A stretch of DNA of 64,000 nucleotides, from NCBI RefSeq assembly GCF_000150275.1, contig NW_002060943.1, positions 8,068,066 through 8,132,065 on the forward strand, in the 5' to 3' direction. Of this stretch, positions 53,026-64,000 are shown piece after piece. The notes under the pieces are model-generated. The model was not told the origin of the DNA and made no database searches. It worked only from the letters and a program-made list of their open reading frames with translations. The position numbers and the translations under genes were made by a program. The stretch's first letter is position 1. Each line of letters begins with the position of its first letter. This DNA comes from Trichoplax adhaerens (lineage: Eukaryota > Placozoa > Uniplacotomia > Trichoplacea > Trichoplacidae).

Positions 53026-56000
53026 TACTACTGTGTACATGCTCTATCAGGTCTGCCTTAAAATTTCACTGCTCCCTTCATCGTAATCAGTGCAGTGACC
53101 ATTTTTATGTTACACAGTTTGATTATGTTGTTAAGGATTTACGTGTATAATACTTCTTCAGCAGTATAAAAACGCTTAATAATTCATATTCCAGTTTGTA
53201 AGGACTTTGAGTTATTTGTATTGTTAACATGATGATGAAGTCGGTAAGATAGCTATTTTAATTCAATTCGTGGGTCACTTTGAAATATGTGATTTTCCGA
53301 CATAGCAATATTTTCTTGTGTTTACGTACCGACCGTTTTTATATATTATATCCTTGCACTCAACATATCGTATATTTTTAACTATGTAATGCGGTCATAT
53401 GTTGGCCAATTTACGCTAGATTTAGTTACTTCTGGATAGTATCTTCTTTTGTAGCGCATAGTTTCTTACAACTTATAACTTATAGACTTGGAATTTATTT
53501 AAACCATATTCATATCCATCAACGATGAAAACAATAGGCAACTGGCAATATTATATTTGCTTAAGGAAATATTATCTTTTGAATGTGTTGGAGAGTTAAT
53601 TGCGGTATTGTAAATAAGGTTGTTATGTTGCTGTTCATTGAACGAGCAATGTTGGTAAATACTGTATACATAGATTAGAATTTTTATTTTAGACCTTTCA
53701 TGGTCACTGCAATTTTATAGTACAATCGTATACGTGATTATGAAATTATTAGCTCTTTGATACTACTTTGCTTAATTGCTTAGAACTTTGTTATTAAACC
53801 ATCACTTAGGTAGTTAAACTCTTCTGTCCTACGCTTTAGAAAGATTAATCACGTTTAGAACCTGTCATTTTCGACCATAACAACATGTTCGTATCCATGA
53901 TCAACTGCTCCTTATTCACGTTTAGAAAATAGAAAAAAACTTCTTTGATCAAACAATTCGCCTAGCTTTGTAATACTACTCAATATATAATTATCGTAAT
54001 TGCCTTACCAACTGATTTCGTCTAACAAGACTAATTGCTTATTGCGAGATAAATCTAGTTCACAATTAACGCCATCTTAATTCCAAGTTAGTACAAAAAG
54101 GAAATTGTATGTTTCTAGCTACAGTAATTTATAAACGTACATTTGTGAATCATATGCCGTTGCAAGGGTAATGTTATCCTTACTTTGATAAAGAAAACAG
54201 TTTAAACTACTTGTAATTTCTTGACTGCAATTTGTACGTATGCTAATATTCACTATGGGACGCCATCAAAATATCACATTTCCAAGAAATTTATTATGTT
54301 TTACCAATGCGTTTGTACGATAGTAAGCGCTGCATTTGCAAGAAATGCAGTAGAAACTGTTTGCTTGGCTTGTGTGTAATATGACTATGTTGTGGAAACG
54401 TAAAATGATATCCTAATCCGTATTTGTAAACATTTATGTACGTAACTGGGCAATATACTTAGTTCTGATGAGTGTTAGACATGTCGATGTAATAACTTTA
54501 AACTTTTCTGCGATGTAAATGTTTTCTTACTTAGTAATGTGGTATTCTTATGATATGCCGGGTTATAGAATATTATTAAAAATTCATGTCGTAATATATT
54601 ACGTCATCGAATATGTCAACTTTGAATCAACAGCCCTATACAATTCCTACTAATGCACAAACACTATCTTTAGTGAACTACTTATGCTATATACTGTGAG
54701 CTATTACTGCTATAAGTTGGTCCATACGTTACGCTGTACTGATCTGATCGATAAAATTATCAAAAGCAAACATCATTTATGGTACACAACCTGCATATAC
54801 TGTTTGCCATGGATTGTAAATTAACTGGCACACGTATTGGACTTAACAGATGGCTAACGCAGCAGGCAACGCAGTATTAAAAAAATAAAATTTAACTAAT
54901 GGTATGAACGACTAACCAACCAACAAAAATGTTATTGATTTGTATCACATTTATACGTAGCTGCGAGCTACCTAGATATACGAATATCAATATTCGTATA
55001 GCATGGCTGTCTATAGTTGTAAATATCAAATGTTAGCAAAACCTGCGTGCTGTCTGTATATTTATCTTGTGGGTGTGTTACGAGCTGCCGCATATGCAAC
55101 TTCTGGTTAGTATTTGAGAAAAGCTCTTAAAAGATATACATTAGTAATTCAATTTACAGCTAATTAAACTTTACCGAACCTAATCAGTATCTATAATCAA
55201 TTTATTGATAAAATTTACCTACCTCGATCGTCCCCATGATTCAATTTAAATATAGTAGCAATTTGCCCTCCCTTTGGTCGCGTAAATAATGTTTTAATAC
55301 ACAAATACAAGTACGAGCGTGATACGAGTACACGTAATTACTGTAAAATAATAGACCAGTATTATATATTAAATTATATCATTGCTCTCTGTTAACATTA
55401 ACGCAATGTCTATTTAAATTATCTAAATTGCATTTCTTACGTTCTTTCATAATACAGCATACTCTCAGATTTACGAGCACTGTATATACGCATGTACTGT
55501 ATTGTATTGAAAAATTCCCTTTTTTGTACAGTATACGTACGCTATTCCTCTTGATGAAATCAAACGAATGGCCTTTCAGCTGAACAAATCGCCGATTTTG
55601 TGCCAATTAAGGAGTAACGATATCATATGCTATTGTTACATGCGTAAAGATAGAACACAACATTTTGCATGCATACTACATCGTATTAAAACGCTTGTTT
55701 ACCTAAACCAAGCTGGACGTACCTGACATGTCTGAACCGAACACCTAAAGTCCATCCTTTAAATATAATAGACTGCTGACTACGTAAAAACACTGTAATG
55801 TCATATAGTCTTGTCTTAGCCGATTTTTTTTACCTTCTATCACGATATGTGTATTTATTTACAAGCTGCTATAGACTGTATATTGTATAATGTCTAATTA
55901 TACGGACAATATACATTAACAAATTCATGAAATGAGAAAATTATTATCGCACTAAATAGTAGGCAATCGACTTTGACTAGTAGAGTCCAGTCACAGCGCC

Positions 56001-58291
56001 TATTCGTTATGTTATTAGTTATGTTTTTCAGAATGCATAATTACCGTAGGCGCTGGCATAAGTAAACTACTGTAAGAATAACTGATTATATCAATCCCTT
56101 TTTTAAGGGGCTGACCGGAGACTTTGATAATAAAATATACGGCTATGCAGTCTTTTTTTATTTAATTATACAGATAGAAACGAACGAAGTTCGAATGTGT
56201 ACCCAATACTATCAGGAACTGTATACAAAATAAAAAGTTTGTAAATATTATTTAAAACTCGAATACGGGTTTATACTCGTCGTTTATATCTGCGTACTAC
56301 GTTGTATTGAATTAATTTAAATTGGCCATAAAGACTACGATATAAACTAAGAAAAGTATCATAAAAAATTATTATTATATAAACTGTTGATATCAATTGG
56401 AAAAAAAATTACGGGTGTGTTATAGATTTAGCATTAAATCAATCAATTCAATCTCAATTCATCCTAAATTGCATATCTGTATAGTACAGTGTACAACTAT
56501 ACATCTTGTGCAGGCGATAACCTGGTGGAATAACACAATTATATTTGTTGTTGTTCCAACCCGATTTTCGTATAACTGTTATGGGATCAGGCTGTGGCAG
56601 GGAAACGCAACGATAATTTGACCATTGAAATGCTGCGAAAACATTGCATATGAATGCATTGAGGGTGTGCTTACCTTTCCCCCTCCCCCTGGAAAAATAA
56701 AAAAAACGTGAAGAGCACACGTAATTGAATCATTTTGGCTGTGGACGTCAATTTTTCGTCATCAGCTCCTTTAGTCCTACGGGTAATTTTTGATGAAATT
56801 ATTCTACAGATGGGCCTGATTGCTAGTAAGTCAATAACCAATTATAATTCTCGTACATCCAATTAACTTTATAATACGTGTATTTATTTTGTACGTTAAC
56901 ACAAAGCAGAGATAGTCAAATCATCATCGATGGCAGTAAAGTATATTGTACGAGGATAGTCATTGCATTGCAATTTGTATAGAATTCAGCTTCTGTACCA
57001 GCGCTTGCAAGCATCGCTCGTTCGCGATCATCGATGTTCTTATACAAACAATAGAAGGTAAAACCGGGTATACTGGTTCTGCAAATGACAATAAGAAAAA
57101 AAAAAGTAAGTTTGTACGGCAGACCGACGCACGCTTGTGGAAAGTTAACGATTTTCTTTATAGCATGTCCGCTAAGCTATTAGCAGTTCATTGCAAGGGC
57201 TACGTATGAGTCAAAAAGAAAGAAAACACTTTATCGTCTTGATTTTCAAGCCATGCAGAGTTTAGCAGCATGCAGACATGACGACACAAAGTTACCTACC
57301 ATCTACGGCAATCGAGACCATCCCACCTGATCAAGTGATTAAAGCATTATTCGTACTGATTGATTGATTGATGAAAGAGGATAAATTAAAAAGACGGACG
57401 CAAAAGAAACGTATTGTGTATAAAAATTATCTCATTTATCATTGTTCGTCCAAGTACTGTAGAAATAATGCATGGTAAATAGACGTTATTAAAGATGTCG
57501 TATACTTTATCTCGATCGATGGGATATCCAGTGCAGTATTCAGGTCGTGAACAACCTACTGTAAAGTACAATGGGATATTTGCAGTGTTGTCACCTCAAA
57601 TACTAATGTAAACCTTGGACGATCAATAATTAATCAAACTTCTGTCAAAGAGATGTTTAGGGAAACTTCTTTGCTCGCTGATCGGTAACGGCAATGCGCA
57701 TATTGTGCACACACTACTAAGTCAAGGACATCACTACAAATCCCCACTGTGGGATTAATCCTTGACTGAAGGATCAATTCAACCGTATGATAAAGAGAAA
57801 ATAAAAAATTTCAATTCTCATATCATTCAATTTCATCCAATGCTGTACTCTGCAGTCTACAAACTCTACACTATGTACAATACATTAGCACAGCTTGGCA
57901 AAAGCCATCGTCATTGGCTAGTGCCATACGATTCCACTGTATATCCGTACGATCAGTGGCATTATTTTTTTTTCATCATAGCGATCCGCCGTTGTTATGC
58001 ACTATTATAATTACAGCCCAGCTACTAAGTTGACATCCTTCACTGCTTCTGATAGGCTCGTGCTTGTCGTCAAAATAAATATGTGCCCAACACCTGACCT
58101 CAGCATAAAAAAAAAAATTGACGTTATCAATCATGTCAACATGAGCAAGTACAGTGCAAAAAAAATAAAATAAAACATAATAAGGGTTGTACAACACTAG
58201 GCGATAGTACAGTACTTGTAGAACTGAAAGCTGTCAGTCAAGCACTGTACCACCGTCCCATTTCATCTCTAGCTATAGAGTGTAGCGCAGG
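53026..58291. other. 5.3-kb AT-rich intergenic region, no gene supported
   Basis: Reading frames on both strands are short and compositionally biased. A minus-strand frame near 56945-57110, after a possible acceptor, reads with balanced composition but matches no family I know and has no partner exon. An 11-bp inverted repeat with a 2-base loop lies at 54977-55000. No tRNA, repeat array or transposon termini were seen. Confidence 0.45.
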
Positions 58292-58298
58292 TATAAAA
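58292..58298 (+). promoter_or_regulatory. TATA box of the Spot14-family gene
   Basis: TATAAAA in a less AT-rich stretch, 242 bp before the chosen start codon. It implies a transcription start near 58320-58325 and a 5' UTR of about 215 bases, possibly with an intron. Confidence 0.5.
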
Positions 58299-58539
58299 GA
58301 TCTCTGCAATTTGAGCTAGTTCCATTAGCTCATCATTGACTATCGTGCTGGTGAATTAAGCTGGAGACATTGAAAGTTAATCTAATTGGATCGCATAACA
58401 TTCGCCTTGGCATTTATTTTGATACTTGATTGCATCTTCGATAGCAAACAACCTCTTTCCATTAATTAGATTACAGGACTGTCTTGATTGTGTCATTCTT
58501 GTTTCGTCAAGTTATTATATTGGATCACCTCAAAACATC

Positions 58540-58911
58540 ATGGAAAACGGTAAAGAACTTTCCATCGTTGAAAGAATACAGAAATTCAACAAAGCTGTTA
58601 ATAACATGGACTCAGTGGTCATGGTCCCTTGCCAGCTACTCGATGAATCGACAAAATGTCTTAACAGCGGCTCATATCGAAAATTTAGCACGACAGAATC
58701 GGATATGCATAGATGCTTTACTCTTCTAAAAAAAGCCAAATACTACCTGAACCAAGGCGATGCCCTTGGAGCGAACAAAGACAATTCCGTCGATGAAGAA
58801 CTGAAAGACTTTGTCAATCATCTAGAAGGACTGTACAAATCCTTAGATGTTCTCACTGAAGTTGCAAGTGGAGTTGCCAAGCACTATCAAAATGAAGTTG
58901 TCAAATATTAG
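58540..58911 (+). CDS. MID1IP1/THRSP (Spot14) family protein
   Basis: This is a 123-residue single-exon protein. In vertebrates the family (MIG12 and Spot14) forms dimers that control polymerisation and activity of acetyl-CoA carboxylase, and so fatty-acid synthesis. Seen: an N-terminal helix RIQKFNKAVNNMDSVVMVP, the family's best conserved block, then a middle helix from about residue 51 (DMHRCFTLLKKAKYYL) and a C-terminal helix ELKDFVNHLEGLYKSLDVL. It lacks the long linker of vertebrate MIG12 (about 183 residues). The Met at 58540 is chosen because the conserved helix begins a few residues later, as in vertebrates; an in-frame upstream frame reaching 58426 is probably 5' UTR. The carboxylase role is inferred from homology only. 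Confidence 0.82.
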   Translation: MENGKELSIVERIQKFNKAVNNMDSVVMVPCQLLDESTKCLNSGSYRKFSTTESDMHRCFTLLKKAKYYLNQGDALGANKDNSVDEELKDFVNHLEGLYKSLDVLTEVASGVAKHYQNEVVKY

Positions 58912-59463
58912 AAATGGGTTCAAAAGCTAAAAAAAAAACTACAACGGTTACCACCTGGGTCGAGGACAGTATCATATTATAAACTCTTGTCGCCTGTAGG
59001 CACAGGTATTCTAGATAATTAGTCTTGCGATAGGCTAGAATATTTGCCGTGGCACACTTGCATACACGCTTACAATTGATGAAATTTAAAATTTTTACTA
59101 TTGGTACTTCAATCTAGATGTCACTAAGACTATAATCTCTCTCAAAATGTCTCGCAAGTTTTTTCCATCAATTTTTACTTTTGTTCATTCAAGCTTTATT
59201 ATTGAGTAGTGCGAACTTTGCTAGTTATTGCATTACAATTCCTCTATTACGGTAGGGTAGAAGATTCTACTTTTGCCGGGTAACATTTGCATCCATTTTC
59301 ATGACCTTGATGCAGTTTATTCTACACTTTTACTGTATTAAATCGAAATAAGTAGCTTAATATGCAATGTATGTAATTTAAGATTGATTTCACTTGTTAT
59401 TCCATTAAAGCTGTCTACCATTACTGTATTGACAATGAACTGGTGAGCAACTCTGAATACTGA

Positions 59464-59489
59464 ACGTCTACTGTTAGTACAGTAGACGT
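59464..59489 (+). repeat. 11-bp perfect hairpin downstream of the Spot14-family gene
   Basis: ACGTCTACTGT and ACAGTAGACGT pair exactly around a TAGT loop. It lies 552 bases after the stop codon and 110 bases before an AATAAA hexamer, so it could be part of the 3' UTR. Confidence 0.8.
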
Positions 59490-59598
59490 GGAATGAAATT
59501 GAATACAGTATCTAGCACGATTGGTAATTTAATTGAATGACGAGATTGAAATGTTAATCTTCAATCTTGACATGGTATAAATATTTCCGGTAAGATTA

Positions 59599-59604
59599 AA
59601 TAAA
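59599..59604 (+). terminator. Poly(A) signal AATAAA, candidate for the Spot14-family gene
   Basis: The hexamer is 688 bases past the stop codon. An ATTAAA at 59404-59409 is an earlier alternative. Either could be used. Confidence 0.35.
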
Positions 59605-61448
59605 TTTTATAAAATTAGCCCCTAATTTTTTGAAACTTGCACTAATGAATTCATAGATCTACGCGTAGTTTGCGCTACTTGGTGTTGCATTGCACGTAAT
59701 GCAGTACATGCATTTCTAGGATACAGTAATCATTCGTCGATTTTTATCTGTAACAACGCCTGATTATGTTCAACTGTTTTATTATAACAATTATTAATTA
59801 ATGAATTCATTGATTATAATGATTATTATTGATTCTGCATCACTTACTGGGCGTTGAGCCTTTTTTAGACTGTCAATCTTGCTCAGTTGTTACTGTCTCT
59901 TTATGTTACTCTCTACAGTACCTGTATGTTCTGCAGATGCTGTAGCGACAAAATCGGGATAAGACGACTGCTAAACAAGCTGATACGATATCGATGTTGT
60001 ATGTTATCTCTCTAGATATAGTATATAATAATACATCAGCAATAGATCAAAGTAAGGATGCTAATATAGTAGTAGTTTTAATGAATAAAACATGGTAAAT
60101 AAAATGCAAAAATGGACCTAAAATTGAGTGATAATTGGGTATCATTGATACAGGACATGGCTAATGCTGAGCTCTTATATTGACTCTAGTAGTTTATTGT
60201 GTACGTCATGTCTTGACAGACTGACATGCAGTAAATCACAGCTCAGCATCAACAAAAGAGCTATCAAAAAGAATCACGAGCACGAGCACGGGTCACCCCA
60301 CTAGCTCAACACAATGCCCCCTGGCAACAGACAGACATCGTATGGACTAGCCAGACTGTAATGGCTAGTGTCAGAGTGTCGGTACTAGGGATTGCACTGA
60401 TGGCCATTTTGGGGCCCAGGACAGTACGGACTACAGCTACTCACAGGATCATTGGGGGCTAACATGCACGCCAAAGGGTCAAGCTGCCTATTGACTTTTG
60501 CCAATATGCCTGCAATCGGATTGAAAAATGGAAAAATATTTTCATGCATTTGATATAACATGCACAAATCAGACTATCGATAGTCATGATCCATTCTTGA
60601 AGTTGAATTACCCTGTGCGTAGTTGAGAAATTCCTCAACATGACAACAATCAGTTGGAACTACTATTCGTAGAAACATGATTCATTTTCAATAGACGAGT
60701 GCCTTTCAAAAATGGACAGATAATCAATCATGAATTGCGGACAAGAGATTGTTGTGGCCCAATCCATAAACATTCTTGCATGTTCAATCCAACCAGTCAG
60801 CAAGTCGCTGTAAGATCATGACCTGGTGGAAATGCTGTACAGTCGAGACTGTGTATGAGCTCGACTGTAGTGCATTTCTGCACCCTTTTTGGGGGCAATG
60901 ATGAATGCCTGTTTAAAGCCATAGAGGAGTGCCAAGGAGTAATAGTGAGAAAGTTTATCAACAAGCAAACGCACAGTTTGAAGTCAACAACTTCCATTTA
61001 AATCTTCACTTATAACCTTCGTCTGCTGAAAATCAACACAACTCGCTCATTCATCTGGCCATCTGGCCCACGCACTTCCTTTCCCTAGCTGTCCATATGT
61101 GTTGCCAATATCGTCCATCTTTACAATAAAAACTATTCATTTTCAAAGCATATACCTTTCAACACTATCAGACCATGGCCTAAGACGCAAAAGAGATCAT
61201 ACTAATCTTACCATGATTCTTCTTTATTCAGCCGGTATACTGTATGATACATCAGTTGGGTCAAAGCATTTTGTATTTGTGGACAGTCGAGGCCAGCGTA
61301 GACTACCGTTGAGCATCCTCTAATCTGCCAGAACTATTCTAGCTAGTGGAGCGCGTTAAAGAGCTCAAAGTGCAAACTAATCCTGCCTAATAATTCAACA
61401 ACTCTTACCATTCATTTGATCGCCATACTATCGTCATTGACCGCCATC

Positions 61449-63881
61449 ATGAAGGTGTTTGGGATCGATTTTGCGCCACTCAATATTCCATTTCAACGAC
61501 GTATTCAAACTTTTGCTACCTTAGTGGCGGTGGTGTTGTTCCTATTCGGTCATTCTGTCGGACTAGCAATGACCATTTGCGGTTTACTATTTCCACCATT
61601 GACTGTCCCTATACTATTCTATCTCGTCTGGATTTACTTCTTCGACAGTCAATGCCCTCGTCGTGGTGGTCGACGAATCGAGTTCTTTCGCAATTGGTCA
61701 TTTTGGAGGTATTTTTCCGACTACTTTCCTTGTAAGGTAATCAAAACGTGCCAATTGGATCCTAGTCGAAGTAAGTACAGCGTCGATGCATACGGATGAA
61801 ATCAATTTCTAGCCTGTGATGCATCGCCCATATCCCTTTCACGCAACCATCTGCTTACCTTACAGTAAATTATCTCATGGACGAGTTCGTAAATTTGTAT
61901 CTATAATCTCCAGCAATCATAGCCATTCCTCTTCCTATACCGAATATACGTATAAGTTCTAACACTGGGTTCTCCATTTGAACACAGTATCATCATCATC
62001 ATCTTGATTACTATTGTAAACATTCCTACTAAAATTATGCTCATACTCTATTGCTTACAATAACATAATCTTTGGCTTATGACCATCAGTTTCTTAATTG
62101 TACACTATTCTACGTATGGAAGATACGCTAGGTCTAGCCTTAGCTAAGTGCTAATTATATTATTATAAAAAAAGCAACGTTGCGACCTCATCTATTAATT
62201 CTAATGTAAAAATGGTGCAAAAAGCCTCTCACTGGATACCGATCCAAATTAAATCATATATAATCTATACTGTAAGGGATGCCATACAAAATACCTTTAG
62301 CACTGTTAGGCAAACAAGCGGAATATGTTGAAGAGAAATTGACAGGAATGAAATAGATGGTTAAATTGCAATACATCCTTCTCACACCTACAGTACCACC
62401 ATGATAAATGAACGTATAGATAGCCTGATGCGATCAACCAATTCAGCTTCACTTTTAGGTGGCACATTACTATTCTACACCTATAATATTATCGCCAGAT
62501 ACAAATGCAACTGTACTTATCAAAGTACTACTAGTATATGTAGAATCGAAATGATCTCATTGTTATCACCGATAGCCTTTATTATATTCCTTGATGAAGA
62601 TGCCTTGCTGCTAATTTTTAAATACTCTCTTTCTATATTTAACATGTTAAATTCGCCGCTTCCACCTGGATGAAAACTTATCCGCACCAATACACCTATT
62701 GTATCCAAAAATATCTTGTGCAACTCCAACACAACACCATTCATGATCCGTAAAGATTACTTGTTCGCCTATCATCCACACGGGTAAGTACTGCACCGTA
62801 CAATTAGAATGGATAATTAATGAATTAATAGAACTCGGAGAATGATAGTACTGTATAGATTTCTAGAGACAATATTGTGTAATACTCGTACGAGTATATA
62901 GCCATTTCAGAAGCTACTACACTAGAACATTAGGACTAGGTCTAAATCAAAATTTTGCTACACTAGTAATACTGTAGAGTTAATTCTGTAATGACTAAAG
63001 CACTTGTCATTCTGCTGGCAATTATTCCATACAGAGACGAAAGATGTCATAGAGTACAGAAGAAACCTTTTACCGCAATAGCATACAGAGAATGAAAATA
63101 GTACTTTATTTACTGTCTTACAGCCTGATTAGTTGATTACTTGTTTATACATACAGTATTAATAGAATATTCAAACTATTCCCTTTATGAAATTTTCATT
63201 TCCATATACGAGAATATACCGAGTAGTACCAAGGTATCCAAAATATATCATACTCGATACTATACCAGCTGATATTGAAATACTATATAGCAAACATTTG
63301 CACCAATTATCATCACAGGTTGTACATTGTACTGTCACTCAACGAACTAAACTACTAAAAATTTATAATATTGTAAAAACGTAATCTATTGCATAGCACT
63401 GTAGTAAGTTATTGATTATAGGATACAATTCTTTCCAGTTTCTGTTGATGCTTTCAAATTAGAAATTACCATTTTCTCTCTAATATTACAGTATGTCAAC
63501 CCTTGCAAAATCTTTTTACGTATTCCTTTAGCACTAAGGTACATTGATTATAATCATATACAGATTAATAAGCCTAGGGTTTCAGGTCACTTTTGTCGCC
63601 AATGGCAATGACTTTCAAGAGCAATTCCCCGGTATCATCGTACATCCTCTCACACTTAGCTTGGTTTTTCGCTTTCCGTTTATTCGCGATTTTCTCCTAT
63701 CTGTGGGCGTCTGCGATGTAAGTCGTGATAGTTGTCAATACATATTGGAAAAGATGGGCCCTGGACATTCGATTGGTATTGTCATCGGTGGTGCTGCAGA
63801 AGCTTTAGATGCTCATCCGGGCTATTCTAGGCTAAAATTAAAGAATCGACGAGGGTTTATTCGCATTGCTCTTAAATCGGG
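61449..63881 (+). CDS. MOGAT/DGAT2-family acylglycerol acyltransferase, 3' part outside window
   Basis: This family esterifies mono- or diacylglycerol with acyl-CoA in the ER membrane to make triacylglycerol. Three exons fall in the window: 61449-61770, 62756-62783, 63564-63881, coding about 222 residues; the usual length is about 335-390. The chosen Met gives MKVFGIDFAPLNIPFQRR, very like the MKVEFAPLNIP start of vertebrate MOGATs. Two hydrophobic segments follow (about residues 24-68), then PRRGGRR, a YF-DYFP motif, and the family's essential YHPHG, which spans exons 2 and 3. GLISLGFQVTF follows it, then the glycine-rich GGAAEALDAHPG and NRRGFIRIALKSG. The start resembles MOGAT more than DGAT2, but the substrate cannot be told. 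The last donor is at 63882; no further exon is recognised before 64000. Confidence 0.9.
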
Positions 63882-64000
63882 GTACACGTGTTAATTTTGA
63901 ACAATTTATTCGTATTATAGACCACTGGGATAAACAACTATTAAATTTGTGTAGTAGTCTCAGTTGTCGTTGCACTTCTAGATGATTCTTCATTATTAAA

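Larger units (their letters stand above)
58912..61448. other. Intergenic region with a possible decayed coding stretch
   Basis: The first about 700 bases are probably the 3' UTR of the Spot14-family gene. At 60.3-61.0 kb base composition becomes less AT-rich, and on the minus strand protein-like frames run on past isolated stop codons, for example GWIEHARMFMDWATT after an in-frame TGA. I could not link them to a family or to splice sites, so I treat them as a possible fossil, not a gene. Confidence 0.35.

Noticed and set aside
56946-57209. 87-codon plus-strand frame and its opposite-strand frame
   Set aside because: No recognised family, no partner exons, and the poly-A/AT-rich context makes either open by chance.

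Overview
This is eukaryotic nuclear DNA from an early-branching animal. It is AT-rich and intron-dense: short spliceosomal introns break up seven of the ten genes. The genes include animal-type families, namely a heparan-sulfate 6-O-sulfotransferase, a group-I PAK kinase, a GCK-III kinase, a TMEM63 channel and a MID1IP1/Spot14 protein. Compact introns, exon patterns close to vertebrate ones and few recognisable transposons make a placozoan-like genome my best guess. That is an inference with low confidence; a sponge or cnidarian is not excluded.

Layout. (1) 1-3.4 kb: a TACAGTAC-rich repeat, then single-exon DUS4L on the minus strand. (2) 3.4-12.1 kb: RPB1, the largest RNA polymerase II subunit, 17 coding exons, with a TATA box and a 36-heptad CTD. 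(3) 13.2-15.3 kb: EMC4 on the minus strand, five small exons, starting next to a palindromic repeat cluster. (4) 18.5-23.2 kb: PCCB, 17 exons. (5) 23.7-30.0 kb: a TMEM63/OSCA mechanosensitive channel on the minus strand, 24 coding exons, tail-to-tail with PCCB. (6) 30-35.6 kb: repeats, including a five-copy array of about 180 bp. (7) 35.7-40.5 kb: an STK24/25/26-type kinase whose first coding exon I could not place. (8) 43.5-44.7 kb: single-exon HS6ST on the minus strand. (9) 46.6-53.0 kb: a group-I PAK, 18 exons. (10) 58.5-58.9 kb: a MID1IP1/THRSP-family gene. (11) 61.4 kb to the end: a MOGAT/DGAT2-family acyltransferase, cut by the window edge.

Most genes are housekeeping or signalling genes with no shared pathway. 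Three touch acyl-CoA and lipid metabolism: PCCB, the Spot14-family protein (in vertebrates a regulator of acetyl-CoA carboxylase) and the acyltransferase. The last two are neighbours. Two STE20-group kinases flank HS6ST. Exons were assigned by hand from reading frame, splice consensus and remembered family conservation; every junction listed keeps frame. I saw no RNA genes, intact transposons, CRISPR arrays or a clear undescribed system. The most unusual signals are the palindromic GTAC-type repeats near gene starts, nine Arg-7 heptads in the CTD, and two odd splice sites.
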